Shown: positions 36,205 through 46,413 of the stretch, piece by piece | Numbering within the stretch: the first letter of the stretch is position 1 | Layout of the letters: every line of letters starts with the position of its first letter | Assembly (NCBI GenBank): GCA_045810625.1 | Contig: JBJMVQ010000075.1 | Location: 4,624-68,623 of the forward strand | Length of the DNA: 64,000 nt | DNA from: JACQFZ01 sp045810625 | GTDB taxonomy: Bacteria > Pseudomonadota > Gammaproteobacteria > Acidiferrobacterales > Sulfurifustaceae | Direction: 5' to 3' | Notes under the pieces: model-generated | What the model was told of the DNA's origin: nothing | Seen by the model: only the letters and a program-made list of their open reading frames with translations | Database searches by the model: none | Position numbers and translations under genes: made by a program

Positions 36205-36791
36205 TCTACCTCGCTTCCGCATCGCCGCGCCGCCAAGAGCTGTTGCGTCAACTCGGCATTCGCTTCGATGTGCTCATGCCGGACGTCGTTGAGACGCCGC
36301 GTCCCGAGGAGGAGGCGCGCGCGTACGTCCGGCGGCTCGCCCGGGAAAAGGCCGTCCATGGCGGTGATATCGTCAAGACCCGGGGGATGCCGGTACGGCC
36401 GGTTCTCGGCGCGGACACGGAAGTGGTGCTCGACGGTGCGATTCTCGGAAAGCCCGGCGGCCGCGCCGAAGGGCTCGCGATGCTCCGCCGCCTGTCCGGG
36501 TGTACGCATCAGGTGTTGACCGCGATCAGCATCCTCCATCAGGATGAGATGCACGAAGCAGTGTCGGAAAGTCGAGTGACGTTCGCGCGACTGTCGGACC
36601 GCGACATCGAGCGATACTGGGAGAGCGGGGAACCGGCCGACAAAGCCGGCGGCTACGCGATCCAGGGACGCGCGGCGGCGTTCATCGAACATATCGAAGG
36701 GAGCTACTCCGGCATCGTCGGGCTGCCGCTCTTCGAGCTGGCGCAGCTCCTCCGGCGCATCTCCTATGTCCGCGAGGACATCCGCACGTGA
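36201..36791 (+). CDS. maf: Maf/YhdE-type dTTP/UTP pyrophosphatase
   Basis: A 196-aa nucleotide pyrophosphatase that removes non-canonical or excess nucleoside triphosphates and is linked to septum control. MIYLASASPRRQELLRQLGI is the Maf signature with the phosphate-binding SxSPRR, VLGADTEV carries the catalytic aspartate, and GYAIQGRAAAFIEHIEGSYS marks the YhdE (dTTP/UTP) rather than the YceF branch. The ATG at 36201 overlaps the rlmH stop by 4 bases. rng follows after 133 bases, as in many gammaproteobacteria. Confidence 0.94.
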   Translation: MIYLASASPRRQELLRQLGIRFDVLMPDVVETPRPEEEARAYVRRLAREKAVHGGDIVKTRGMPVRPVLGADTEVVLDGAILGKPGGRAEGLAMLRRLSGCTHQVLTAISILHQDEMHEAVSESRVTFARLSDRDIERYWESGEPADKAGGYAIQGRAAAFIEHIEGSYSGIVGLPLFELAQLLRRISYVREDIRT

Positions 36792-36924
36792 GCAGACCGA
36801 TGCTTATTAGCGCGACGTCATCAAGCGCGGTCGTCTACCCGGCGCCGAGTCGGCGAAACGGGGCGGTCGAACGTCGACCGGGCGCACTTGTCGCCGAACA
36901 CGCACGGTGGAGGTGCTGCCGGCC

Positions 36925-38445
36925 ATGAGCGAAGAAATTCTAATCAACGTTACGCCTCAGGAAACCAGGGTCGCGGTTATTGAAAACGGGGTCCTTGTCG
37001 AGGCGTACATCGAGCGCGTCCGCCATCGCGGCATCGTCGGGAACATATATAAAGGTCGGGTCGCGCGGATTCTGCCCGGCATGCAGGCGGCGTTCGTAGA
37101 AATCGGACTCGACCGTGCGGCGTTTCTGCACGCCGCCGACGTCCGGCCGGCGCCCGAGAACGGCTCGCGCCTGTCCGGGTTCGAGACTGTCGGCTCGGCC
37201 GCGGTGGCTCGGGCGCCTCACAGCGGGGCGTGGGTGACGCCGCGCATTCAGGAGTTGCTGCACGAGGGCCAGGAAGTCGTCGTGCAGGTGCTGAAAGATG
37301 CGCTCGGCAGCAAAGGCGCGCGCATCACGACGCAGATTACGCTCCCGGGACGCTATATCGTCTTCATGCCGTACAGTCGCCACATCGCGGTGTCGCAGAA
37401 GATCGGCGACGACGCCGAACGCGAACGCTTGCGCGCGCTGCTGCGCACGGTGGTCGAGGAAGACGACCGGGGCGGATATATACTGCGCACCGTCGCGGAA
37501 ACCGCCACCGAGGAAGAGCTGCGCCACGACATCCGATACCTGCGCCGCATCTGGGCGGCGTGCGAGGAGCGTATTCAGACCGCGAAGCCGGGGGAGCTGA
37601 TTCACGAGGACCTGACGTTGCCGCTGCGCGCGATGCGCGACCTCGTGCGTGAGAACGTCGAGAAAATCCGCATCGATTCGCGCGAGACGTACGTGCGTGC
37701 GCAGGAGTTCGGCGCCGAGTTCATTCCCGAGGTCGCGGATCGCATCGAGTACTACCCGGGCGAGCGCCCGATCTTCGACCTGTACGGCGTCGAGGACGAG
37801 CTGCAAAAAGCGCTCGCCTCCAAGGTGCTCCTGAAGAGCGGCGGCTACCTCGTCATCGACCAGACCGAAGCGATGACGACGATCGACGTGAATACCGGGG
37901 CGTACGTCGGGCGCAACAACTTAGAGGACACGCTGTTCAAGACCAATCTCGAGGCGGCGCAGGCGATTGCGCGCCAGATCCGCCTGCGCAACCTGGGCGG
38001 AATGATCATCGTCGACTTCATCGACATGGAAGACATCGAGCATCGGCGCGCGGTGTTGCGGGCGCTCGAGAAGGCGCTCGCGCGCGACCGTACCAAGGTG
38101 TACATGACGGAAATGTCGTCGCTCGGTCTGGTGCAGCTCACGCGTAAGCGGACGCGCGAGAGTCTCGAGCGTACCCTCTGTCAGCCCTGTCCCGTGTGCC
38201 AGGGGCGCGGTACGCTCAAGACGCCGCAGACCGTATGCTACGAGATCTTCCGCGAAATTCTCCGGGAAGCGCGTCAGTTTGGTACCGACGAATATTTGGT
38301 CGTCGCCTCGCAATCGGTGATCGATCTGCTGCTCGATGAAGAGTCGGCCAGTCTCATGAAGTTGCAGGAGTTCATCGGCCGGCCGATTCAGCTCAAGGTG
38401 GAGCCGCTTTATCATCAGGAACAGTACGACGTCGTTCTGCTTTGA
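36925..38445 (+). CDS. rng: Ribonuclease G
   Basis: A 506-aa endoribonuclease of the RNase E/G family that trims the 5' end of 16S rRNA and degrades mRNA. It has the N-terminal S1 domain (NIYKGRVARILPGMQAAFVEIG), the catalytic aspartates in TIDVNTG and IIVDFIDM, and the zinc-link cysteines in CQPCPVCQGRG. It lacks the long C-terminal scaffold of RNase E, so it is RNase G. The ATG at 36925 (MSEEILINV) is preferred; a GTG at 36907 is open in frame. A stretch after HAADVRPAPEN (about residues 75-100) is the usual variable loop of the S1 region. Confidence 0.94.
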   Translation: MSEEILINVTPQETRVAVIENGVLVEAYIERVRHRGIVGNIYKGRVARILPGMQAAFVEIGLDRAAFLHAADVRPAPENGSRLSGFETVGSAAVARAPHSGAWVTPRIQELLHEGQEVVVQVLKDALGSKGARITTQITLPGRYIVFMPYSRHIAVSQKIGDDAERERLRALLRTVVEEDDRGGYILRTVAETATEEELRHDIRYLRRIWAACEERIQTAKPGELIHEDLTLPLRAMRDLVRENVEKIRIDSRETYVRAQEFGAEFIPEVADRIEYYPGERPIFDLYGVEDELQKALASKVLLKSGGYLVIDQTEAMTTIDVNTGAYVGRNNLEDTLFKTNLEAAQAIARQIRLRNLGGMIIVDFIDMEDIEHRRAVLRALEKALARDRTKVYMTEMSSLGLVQLTRKRTRESLERTLCQPCPVCQGRGTLKTPQTVCYEIFREILREARQFGTDEYLVVASQSVIDLLLDEESASLMKLQEFIGRPIQLKVEPLYHQEQYDVVLL

Positions 38446-38516
38446 GGAGTTTTGTTCCATGCGCGGCGCGCACCCGGGTGTAGTTCCCGTATCGGTGTCG
38501 CCCGGCTGACACACAA

Positions 38517-41500
38517 ATGAGACTCTCGCCTACCTTGCGGCTCCCGCCGTTACGTCGCGTCGGACGCTTTTTCTCGATCACCGCGCTCGTGCTCTTGATT
38601 CTGCTCGGTGCGTTGTACGCGGCCGCCCGGCTTTACTGGCCGACCGTGGTGACCCGCGACATCGATCTGGCCGGCGAGCTCACGCGTCGCGCCGGGCGCC
38701 CCGTGCAGTTCGGTGCCGCCGAACCGTACTGGGACGGCATTCATCCCGGCGTGCGCATCGTCGATGCGACGGTTTACGGTGACGACGGCCGTACGCCGGC
38801 GGTGCGAATGGCGGAAGTCCGAGCGAGCATCTCGTTGTGGTCGCTGCTGCGCGGGCGGATCGAGCTGCGCGGACTCGGGCTCGTGCACCCGGTATTCACG
38901 CTCGCGCGCGACACCGACGGCCGTATCGGCGTCGCCGGTTTCGCGCCGACCGACACGCCGGCAGCCGGCGGCGCTGCGTGGCTCCTGGCGCAGCCGCGCC
39001 TGACGGTCGAGGAGGGGGAGCTTCGCTGGATCGATGCGCGGGAGCCGGATCGGCCGCTTGCGCTATCGCAGCTCGATTTGCAGCTGCGCAATTCCGGTGA
39101 GCGTCACGATCTGACGGTGAGCGCCGCGTTCCCGCCCGCGATCTGCCGTCAATGCTCGGTGGCATTCGAGATCGCCGGCAATCCGTTCGATTCGACCTGG
39201 AACGGAAAGGCTCGTCTGCGCGCGGAAGCGCTCGACGCCGCCGCCCTGCCGCTCGTGCTACGCGAGCGCTTGCCGCAGCCGTTGCGCGGTCGTTTCGACG
39301 CGCAGCTCACCGCCGATTGGCGCGACGGCGGCCCGGTCCGTGTCCGCGGTCAGGCGTCGGTCGCAGCGCTGCACGTGCTGTTCGATGCACAGCGTCCGGC
39401 GCTCGACGTGCGCGAGCTTTCCGGCGATCTCGATTGGCGCCGCACGGCCGACGGCTGGCGGCTCGAGCTGTCCGATCTGAAGCTCGGCTTGACGCGCCCC
39501 GCCTGGTATGCCGGAAGGCTGCGAGCAATGCGGACCGATGGCCAGATTCGATTCGAGGCGCAACGCGTCGAGCTCGACGATTTGACTGCCTTCGCGGCCC
39601 CTTATCGCGGCGAGCATCCGCTCCTCGAACGTTGGACGGCTGTTCGTCCCTCGGGTGTGTTGCAGAACCTCGAGGCGCGATTGCCCGATTCGCCGGCGTC
39701 CTCCGGCGTTTTCCGCGCAAGCGCCGAGCTGGTCGGGGTGAGCGTCGCCGCGAACGAACGTCTCCCCGGCCTGCGCGGATTGAGCGGGCACCTCGAATTC
39801 GACGAAAACGGCGGCCAGCTCGATCTCGATGGGAAAAATTTCGCGCTCGATCTGCGGACCGTCTTTCGCGCGCCGCTCGAAGCGCGTCGCGTAGCCGGTC
39901 GTCTCAGCTGGGAGCGCACCGAGAACGCGTGGCGCGTCATCGGCTCGGATCTTCGTGTCGCCGGTGACGACGGCAACGGTTCCGGCCGTTTGCGTCTCGA
40001 CATTCCCTTTGATTCGGCGCTGTCTCCCGTGCTCGAGCTGCGCGTCGATTTCAGCGACGGGGTCGGCGCCCACGCCGCGCGCTATTACCCGGCGCGCCAC
40101 CTGCCGCCGCGCACGCTCGAATGGATGGAATACGCGTTCATGAGCGGCCATGTGGTGTCGGGACATCTCATTTACGAGGGCCCGGTGCACGAATGGCCCT
40201 TCGAGAACGGGCAGGGACGTTTCGAGATTCAGGGACACGTGCGCGATGCCTCTTATCGCTATTTGCGCGGCTGGACGCCGCTGACACACGCGGAGGCCGA
40301 CGTGTCGATCAATGGCGCGAATGTTCGCGTGACGGGACGCGGTCGGATCGGCGCGCTCACTGCGCGTGATATCCGCGTGGAAGTGAGCCGCGCGGACGAT
40401 GGTCTGCGGACCGTCGGAGTGCATGCGCGCGTCGAGGGGCCGGTGGCGGAGACGCTGCGAGTGTTGCGGGCCGTCGAGTCGCAGGACGCAGCAGCGTGGC
40501 AGCCGCATCTCGCGCGCGTGACACGCGCCGACGGCAGCGGCGTGCTCGATCTCGACCTGCGTTTGCCGCTCAAGCGCGAGCTGGGACCGGTTTATCAGGT
40601 GGCGTATCGGTTCGGCAATGCCGCGCTCCACCTCGGCGATGCGGGCGGGCTCGACGCCGCGAACGGCGTGGTGCGCTTCACGGAAGCGGGCTTGCGCGAC
40701 AGTACCGTACAAGGTCAATTGTTCGGGGGTCCGCTGATTGTTTCCTCCGCGTACGATGCGAACGGTCTGCGCGTTCAGGGCGAAGGTCAATTCGTGCTCG
40801 CGGAGCTGTTGCGCGCTCGGCGGCCGCTCGCGGAGCGCGTAAGCGGCAACGTCGCGTGGTCGTTTGGCTGGCACAACGCAGCGAGCGGACCACAACTGCG
40901 TGCCGAGGCCAATCTGGGGAGCGTGCGCTCCCGGCTGCCCGCGCCGTTTACCAAAGCCGATGCCGCATCGCCGGCGAAATTGACACTCGTCACCGAGATG
41001 AGCCGTCCCGAAACGGTGGTGCTCGCGCTCGCGGGCAGTGGCGCCGTCAGCGGAAAATTTGCGTTGGCGCGCGAAGGCACTGCCTGGCATTTCAAAAAGG
41101 GTCGCGTTGAATTCGGGAAGAGCGGCGCGGCGCTGCCGTTGCGCGACGGTTTCGAGATCGGCGTGACCTACGACGCGCTCGATCTCGATCGTTGGCTGCC
41201 GTTGCTCGGCGATGGCGGCGGCGACGCGGCGACCCCCGAGATCGTGACGGCGCTCAGCACCGACATCAAGCGGCTGCGGCTCGCGGGTCGCGATTGGGGG
41301 CGTTTGCTGTTGAACGCGGCGCGCCGTGGCTCGGAGTGGCGCGCCGTCGTCGATGGTGACGCGCTCGCGGGCGAAGGTCGTTTTGTCGCCGCGCCGAAAG
41401 CTCCCATGCGCGTGCGTCTCGACCTTGCATTTTTGCGTTTGCCCGAGCAGACCGGCGACGACCCGCGGGAAAAGGAAAAGAACACCGATCCGCGCAACCT

Positions 41501-42347
41501 CCCGGCGCTCGACCTGCGCGCACAGTCGTTTGAATACAAGTCGCGCAAATTTGGCCAGCTCGATTTTTCCGCGACGCCTTTTGAGTACGGCTGGGAGGTC
41601 GCTCGCGCGAACCTGAAGCGGCCCGAAGCGACGTTGGCGGCCCACGGTGTGTGGCGTGTGAGCGTGACGGGACAGCGTCACAACACGGATGTCACGTTGG
41701 CCCTCGACAGCGACGACATGGGTGCGACGCTCGATGCTTGGGGCGTGGCCGGGCAGTTGGTGGACGGCAAAGTGCGGCTTCGCAGCCGGCTCGCCTGGTC
41801 CGGCACGCCCCTGCTTCCGACGCTCGCCGGCCTCGATGGGCGCGTCGAAGTATCGGCCGAAAAGGGCCGGTTTTTACAATTCAATCCCGGCGCGGCGCGT
41901 CTTTTCGGTTTGTTCGATCTGCGTTCCATCGGACGATATTTCACGCTCGATTTCAGTTCCGCGTTCGGCAAGGGGTTCTTCTTCGACGCGATTCACGGCA
42001 CGATCGACGTCGAACGGGGCAACGCGCGCACGAACAATCTGCTGGTGAAAGGCCCGGCGCTGAGTCTCGGCGTGAACGGGCGCGTGGGTCTGGCGGAGGA
42101 GGATTACGATCTCGTTCTCGAAGCGAGCCCGCGCTTCGGCAGCACGCTCGCCGTCACGAGTCTCAGCCTGCTCGGGCCCCAGGCGGCGGCCGCGATCCTC
42201 GCACTGCAGCGATTGTTCAAGCGCCAGATCGAAGCGGGCACGCGCGTGACGTACATCGTCAAGGGTCCCTGGGCCAACCCGACCGTAACCAAGCTCGGTA
42301 AGACGCCCAAAACGGAAGAGCCGACCGCGCCGGCGTCGGGACCCTAG
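38517..42347 (+). CDS. yhdP: YhdP family AsmA-like envelope protein
   Basis: A 1276-aa protein of the AsmA/TamB-like superfamily. One N-terminal membrane helix (about residues 18-38, ITALVLLILLGALYAAARLYW) anchors it in the inner membrane, and the rest is a long periplasmic beta-rich groove. The C-terminal part (VEVSAEKGRFLQFNPGAARL, then LGVNGRVGLAEEDYDLVLEA) is typical. In Escherichia coli, YhdP works with TamB and YdbH in moving phospholipids to the outer membrane. It sits in the conserved order rng-yhdP-nit-tldD. No ribosome-binding site is obvious at 38517. Confidence 0.93.
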   Translation: MRLSPTLRLPPLRRVGRFFSITALVLLILLGALYAAARLYWPTVVTRDIDLAGELTRRAGRPVQFGAAEPYWDGIHPGVRIVDATVYGDDGRTPAVRMAEVRASISLWSLLRGRIELRGLGLVHPVFTLARDTDGRIGVAGFAPTDTPAAGGAAWLLAQPRLTVEEGELRWIDAREPDRPLALSQLDLQLRNSGERHDLTVSAAFPPAICRQCSVAFEIAGNPFDSTWNGKARLRAEALDAAALPLVLRERLPQPLRGRFDAQLTADWRDGGPVRVRGQASVAALHVLFDAQRPALDVRELSGDLDWRRTADGWRLELSDLKLGLTRPAWYAGRLRAMRTDGQIRFEAQRVELDDLTAFAAPYRGEHPLLERWTAVRPSGVLQNLEARLPDSPASSGVFRASAELVGVSVAANERLPGLRGLSGHLEFDENGGQLDLDGKNFALDLRTVFRAPLEARRVAGRLSWERTENAWRVIGSDLRVAGDDGNGSGRLRLDIPFDSALSPVLELRVDFSDGVGAHAARYYPARHLPPRTLEWMEYAFMSGHVVSGHLIYEGPVHEWPFENGQGRFEIQGHVRDASYRYLRGWTPLTHAEADVSINGANVRVTGRGRIGALTARDIRVEVSRADDGLRTVGVHARVEGPVAETLRVLRAVESQDAAAWQPHLARVTRADGSGVLDLDLRLPLKRELGPVYQVAYRFGNAALHLGDAGGLDAANGVVRFTEAGLRDSTVQGQLFGGPLIVSSAYDANGLRVQGEGQFVLAELLRARRPLAERVSGNVAWSFGWHNAASGPQLRAEANLGSVRSRLPAPFTKADAASPAKLTLVTEMSRPETVVLALAGSGAVSGKFALAREGTAWHFKKGRVEFGKSGAALPLRDGFEIGVTYDALDLDRWLPLLGDGGGDAATPEIVTALSTDIKRLRLAGRDWGRLLLNAARRGSEWRAVVDGDALAGEGRFVAAPKAPMRVRLDLAFLRLPEQTGDDPREKEKNTDPRNLPALDLRAQSFEYKSRKFGQLDFSATPFEYGWEVARANLKRPEATLAAHGVWRVSVTGQRHNTDVTLALDSDDMGATLDAWGVAGQLVDGKVRLRSRLAWSGTPLLPTLAGLDGRVEVSAEKGRFLQFNPGAARLFGLFDLRSIGRYFTLDFSSAFGKGFFFDAIHGTIDVERGNARTNNLLVKGPALSLGVNGRVGLAEEDYDLVLEASPRFGSTLAVTSLSLLGPQAAAAILALQRLFKRQIEAGTRVTYIVKGPWANPTVTKLGKTPKTEEPTAPASGP

Positions 42348-42371
42348 CGATCCGCCACCCGGCGCAGGGGT

Positions 42372-42402
42372 TTGTCATCCGACAGATCGCCGGCGCTATA
42401 AT
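42372..42402 (+). promoter_or_regulatory. Candidate sigma-70 promoter of nit
   Basis: A perfect TATAAT at 42397-42402 is preceded by TTGTCA at 42372-42377 (19-bp spacer) or TGTCAT one base later (18 bp). Transcription from here would begin near 42409, after the in-frame GTG at 42405, which supports the ATG at 42432 as the nit start. Confidence 0.5.
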
Positions 42403-42431
42403 TCGTGGTTCCCGTTCCGTATGTGGGTATC

Positions 42432-43241
42432 ATGACACTCGCCGCCGCAGTTCAGATGACGTCCGGCCCCGATGTGCAAGCCAATCTCGAACAAGCGGGT
42501 CGTTCGATCGCGGAGGCCGCCGCGCACGGAGCGCGCCTCGTCGTACTGCCGGAAAACTTCGCGCTGATGGCCATTTCGGACGCGGTGCGGCTCGCCGCGG
42601 CCGAAGCGGAAGGCCGCGGCCCCATTCAGGACTTTCTGGCCGCCGCGGCGCGCAAGCACGATGTCTGGCTCGTCGGCGGTACGATTCCGCTCCGCGCACG
42701 CGACGCCCACAAGGTGCGTGCCGCGTCTCTGCTGTATAACCCGAGCGGCGAGCGCGTCGCGCGCTACGACAAGATACACCTCTTCGACGTGCAGCTCGCA
42801 AACGGCGAGCGCTATTACGAGTCGAACGCCTTTGAGGCGGGTGACGGGCCCGTCGTGGCCGATACACCGGTCGGCCGGATTGGGCTTACCGTTTGCTACG
42901 ATCTGCGGTTCCCGGAGCTCTTCCGGCGCCTGGTCGATGCCGGCGCGGAAATCTTTGTGGTGCCGTCGGCCTTCACGGCCTATACGGGCCGAGCCCATTG
43001 GGAAACCCTGGTCCGGGCGCGTGCAATCGAAAATCTTGCCTATGTGATCGCGCCGGCGCAGTCAGGACGCCATGCGAATGGCCGCGAAACGCATGGGGAC
43101 AGCATGATCGTGGACCCGTGGGGCGAAGTATTGGCTCGGCGCGAACGAGATATCGGGGTCGTCGTTGCGGATTGCGAGTTGCAGAAGCTTAGGTCGGTCC
43201 GCTCGCAGCTTCCCAGTCTCGATCACCGACGGATTCGGTAG
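42432..43241 (+). CDS. nit: Nit-type carbon-nitrogen hydrolase (deaminated glutathione amidase-like)
   Basis: A 269-aa member of the nitrilase superfamily with the catalytic triad E41 (LPENF), K114 (RYDKIHLFDV) and C155 (VCYDLRFPELF). The branch that sits beside yhdP and tldD is the Nit1/YafV-like group, known to hydrolyse deaminated glutathione, a repair role. The ATG at 42432 is chosen because family members begin directly with the first strand (TLAAAVQMTSG). A strong TATAAT lies 30 bases upstream. tldD follows after 153 bases. Confidence 0.9.
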   Translation: MTLAAAVQMTSGPDVQANLEQAGRSIAEAAAHGARLVVLPENFALMAISDAVRLAAAEAEGRGPIQDFLAAAARKHDVWLVGGTIPLRARDAHKVRAASLLYNPSGERVARYDKIHLFDVQLANGERYYESNAFEAGDGPVVADTPVGRIGLTVCYDLRFPELFRRLVDAGAEIFVVPSAFTAYTGRAHWETLVRARAIENLAYVIAPAQSGRHANGRETHGDSMIVDPWGEVLARRERDIGVVVADCELQKLRSVRSQLPSLDHRRIR

Positions 43242-43394
43242 CGTCGTCTGCTGCACCGCCTTTGACCTCGGTCACGCTGTTGGTTTTGACATTGACCGAT
43301 CGGCGGCGGTCAATACGTCCCTCGATGACTTGAGACATGAACCCGCAGCCCCGAGTATAGGAATTCAAATTGCGGTAAGCGTAAAGGAAAACCC

Positions 43395-44846
43395 GTGGAA
43401 ACATCGAATTTGATTGAACTCGCCCGCCAGTCGCTCCTCGAGCCCGCCGGCCTGACTGAAACCGAGCTGAGCCGCTTGATGGACAAGCTGCTCACGGGGC
43501 AAGTCGACTATGCCGATTTATATTTCCAATACAGCCGCCACGAGTCGTGGGGGTTGGAAGAAGGACAGGTCAAATCCGGCTCGCACAACATCGAGGCCGG
43601 CGTTGGCGTGCGCGCGTGCGCGGGTGAGAAGTCCGGGTTCGCCTATTCGGATGATCTCGTGCTTCCGGCGCTGCTCGAAGCCGCCGGCGCGGCGCGCGCC
43701 ATTGCCAGCAGCGGCGGCGCCGTGCGCGCGCCGGTGCGGTGGCGCCAGGGCGACGCGTTACGCCTTTATCGGCCGACGGATCCACTCGCCAGTTTGCCCG
43801 ATCAGGACAAGGTCGCGCTTCTCGAGCGTATCGAACGCGAGGCGCGCGCGCAGGATCCACGCGTGAAGCAAGTGATGGCGAGTCTTTCCGCGGTGCACGA
43901 CGTCGTGATGATCGTGCGCAGCGACGGCACGCTCGCCGCCGACGTGCGCCCGCTCGTGCGGGTCAACGTCACCGTCATCGTCGAAGCGAACGGCCGGCGC
44001 GAAGTCGGCAACTCCGGCGGCGGCGGACGCTTCACGTATCGCGAGCTGCTCGAAGGCGACACGTTGCTCGGCCACGCGCGCGAGGCGGTACGTCAGGCGC
44101 TGACGAACCTCGACGCGGTCGACGCGCCGGCGGGAACGATGCAGGTCGTGCTTGGCCCCGGCTGGCCCGGCATCTTGTTGCACGAGGCGATCGGTCACGG
44201 GCTCGAGGGCGACTTCAATCGCAAAGGCACATCGGCGTTCGCCGGACGCATCGGCGAGCGGGTGGCCGCGCCGGAAGTGACAGTCGTCGATGACGGTACG
44301 CTCACCGACCGGCGCGGCTCGCTGAACGTCGATGACGAAGGCACGCCGACGCAGCGGAACGTTCTGATCGAGAACGGCGTCCTCAAGGGTTACATGCAAG
44401 ACTTGCTCAACGCGCGTTTGAGCGGCGTCGCGCCGACCGGCAATGGCCGGCGGGAGTCGTACGCGCATCTCCCGATGCCGCGCATGACGAACACGTACAT
44501 GCTCGCCGGCCGGCACGATCCGCAGGAGATCATCGCCTCGGTCGATCGCGGTCTCTACGCCGTCAACTTCGGCGGCGGTCAGGTGGACATCACCTCCGGC
44601 AAATTCGTGTTCTCGGCGTCCGAGGCGTACTTGATCGAGCACGGCCGGGTCACGCGGCCGGTGAAGGGTGCGACGCTGATCGGCAACGGCCCCGACGTGC
44701 TGACGCGCGTCACGATGGTCGGCAACGACCTGAAGCTCGATACCGGCGTCGGGACCTGCGGCAAGGACGGTCAGAGCGTGCCGGTTGGCGTCGGCCAGCC
44801 GACGCTCAAGATCGACGGCTTGACGGTCGGAGGAACGCAGGCATGA
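43395..44846 (+). CDS. tldD: Metalloprotease TldD
   Basis: A 483-aa subunit of the TldD/TldE protease. The zinc motif HEAIGHGLE begins at residue 263, placing the HExxxH at 263-268, and the third ligand region near GTCGKDGQSVPVGVGQP is present. TldD/E degrades unfolded peptides and matures some ribosomal peptides such as microcin B17. The start is a GTG at 43395 with AAAGGA 6 bases upstream. It overlaps pmbA by 4 bases. YjgA, which often lies between or near these genes, is not here. Confidence 0.95.
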   Translation: METSNLIELARQSLLEPAGLTETELSRLMDKLLTGQVDYADLYFQYSRHESWGLEEGQVKSGSHNIEAGVGVRACAGEKSGFAYSDDLVLPALLEAAGAARAIASSGGAVRAPVRWRQGDALRLYRPTDPLASLPDQDKVALLERIEREARAQDPRVKQVMASLSAVHDVVMIVRSDGTLAADVRPLVRVNVTVIVEANGRREVGNSGGGGRFTYRELLEGDTLLGHAREAVRQALTNLDAVDAPAGTMQVVLGPGWPGILLHEAIGHGLEGDFNRKGTSAFAGRIGERVAAPEVTVVDDGTLTDRRGSLNVDDEGTPTQRNVLIENGVLKGYMQDLLNARLSGVAPTGNGRRESYAHLPMPRMTNTYMLAGRHDPQEIIASVDRGLYAVNFGGGQVDITSGKFVFSASEAYLIEHGRVTRPVKGATLIGNGPDVLTRVTMVGNDLKLDTGVGTCGKDGQSVPVGVGQPTLKIDGLTVGGTQA

Positions 44847-46210
44847 GCACGGCTTCCACCGAGCGCGCCGTCGCGCCGATCTTCGGTTCCGACGCCCGAG
44901 CGCGTCTTCGCGACGTTGCCGAGGCCGCGCTCGCGGAGGCGCGTGCGCAGGGCGTGAGCGCGGCGGAAGCCGCGGCGCATCTGACGCAGGGTTTGGCCGT
45001 CACCGTGCGTATGGGCGAGGTCGAGACGCTCGAGCAGACGCGCGACAAAGGGCTGAGCGTCACCGTGTATTTCGGTCAGCGCACCGGTTCCGCCAGCACG
45101 ACCGATCTCTCGGCCGGTGCGGTGCGCGACACGGTGCGCGCGGCGTGCACGATTGCGCGCTACACCGCCGAAGATCCGTGCGCGGGGCTCGCGGATCCGA
45201 ATCGCCTCGCCCGCACCATTCCCGATCTCGATCTGTTGCATCCATGGCATCCGCCGGCGGATCAGGCGATTGCCTTGGCGAGCGAGTGCGAAGCGGCGGC
45301 GCTGGCGGCCGATCCACGCGTCACGAATTCCGAAGGCGCGACGCTCTCGACGTACGAAGGCGTCGAGATTTACGCGAATACGAACGGTTTCGCCGGTACG
45401 TCCGCGGGCACGCGCCATAACTTGTCCGCGGCCGCGATCGCGCAAGATCAGGGCGGGATGCAGCGCGACTATTGGTTCACGGTATCGCGCCGGCCGGCCG
45501 AGCTCGAAGCGCCGGACGCCGTCGGTCGCCGGGCCGCCGAGCGCGCGGCGGCCCGTCTCGGTGCGCGCAAGCTGTCCACGCGGCGCGCGCCCGTCGTCTA
45601 CGAAGCACCGGCGGCGGCAAGCTTGCTGTCGCACTTTATCGGCGCCATCCGGGGCGAGGCCCTGTATCGTCGGGCCAGTTTCCTGCTCGATCATCTGGGC
45701 AAACCGGTGTTCGCCCCGCACGTGCGCATTCACGAGCAGCCGCACTTGAAAGGCGCGCTCGGGAGCACGCCGTTCGACGACGAAGGTGTTGCGACCAGCC
45801 CGCGCGACATCGTGAGCGACGGCATACTGCTCGGATACGTGCTCGATTCCTATTCGGCGCGCAAGCTCAAGATGGACACCACGGGCAACGCCGGGGGTGT
45901 GCACAATCTGACGATCGTGCCCGGACAGCGCGGATTGCGCGAGCTCCTCAAGGACATGGGTACGGGGCTGCTCGTGACCGAGCTCATCGGCTTCGGGGTC
46001 AACAGCGTGACCGGCGATTACTCGCGCGGTGCCGCCGGTTTTTGGGTCGAAAACGGCGAGATCGCGTACCCGGTCGAGGAGATCACGATCGCCGGCAATC
46101 TGCGGGATATGTACCGCGGCATCGTCGCGATCGGCAACGACGTCGACGTGCGCGGAAATATCCGCACCGGTTCGATCCTGATCGATTCGCTGACCATCGC
46201 CGGGAGCTGA
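44843..46210 (+). CDS. pmbA: TldE/PmbA metalloprotease partner
   Basis: A 455-aa partner of TldD in the heterodimeric protease. It has the same fold as TldD but lacks the HExxxH zinc site, as known for TldE. LTIVPGQRGLRELLKDMGTG and GFGVNSVTGDYSRGAAGFW are signature stretches. The ATG overlaps the tldD stop. Dispersed repeats follow its stop. Confidence 0.94.
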   Translation: MSTASTERAVAPIFGSDARARLRDVAEAALAEARAQGVSAAEAAAHLTQGLAVTVRMGEVETLEQTRDKGLSVTVYFGQRTGSASTTDLSAGAVRDTVRAACTIARYTAEDPCAGLADPNRLARTIPDLDLLHPWHPPADQAIALASECEAAALAADPRVTNSEGATLSTYEGVEIYANTNGFAGTSAGTRHNLSAAAIAQDQGGMQRDYWFTVSRRPAELEAPDAVGRRAAERAAARLGARKLSTRRAPVVYEAPAAASLLSHFIGAIRGEALYRRASFLLDHLGKPVFAPHVRIHEQPHLKGALGSTPFDDEGVATSPRDIVSDGILLGYVLDSYSARKLKMDTTGNAGGVHNLTIVPGQRGLRELLKDMGTGLLVTELIGFGVNSVTGDYSRGAAGFWVENGEIAYPVEEITIAGNLRDMYRGIVAIGNDVDVRGNIRTGSILIDSLTIAGS

Positions 46211-46260
46211 GTCTTAATCGCAGCGGCGCGCAGGGGAAAATCGAGTAAACGAATAAAACT

Positions 46261-46341
46261 CCTCTGTGTCCTCCGCGTCCGCCGCGGTGAAATTGGTATT
46301 TTCATTTTCTTATCCTTCGCGTTCTTGGCGTCCTTAGCGGT
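46261..46341. repeat. Two dispersed GC-rich repeats between pmbA and mgtE
   Basis: CCTCTGTGTCCTCCGCGTCC with GCCGCGGT (46261-46288) is the inverse of the ACCGCAGAGGACGCGGAG unit. A second one (46314-46341, CGTTCTTGGCGTCCTTAGCG) is the inverse of the CCGCTAAGGACGCCAAG type found at 5981 and 6074. An AT-rich spacer separates them, as in the copy pair near 6 kb. Confidence 0.6.
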
Positions 46342-46413
46342 GAAAAAACTCTAAAAACGCTTTGCGATTGGTGGCCGCGCGCATAAACTTTGCGCCCACG
46401 ACGAGGCCACGCC

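Noticed and set aside
39258..41681. Long minus-strand open frame of 807 aa opposite yhdP
   Set aside because: It is the antisense of a well-supported yhdP gene, rich in Arg/His/Ala as expected for a shadow frame in GC-rich DNA, with no recognisable domain.
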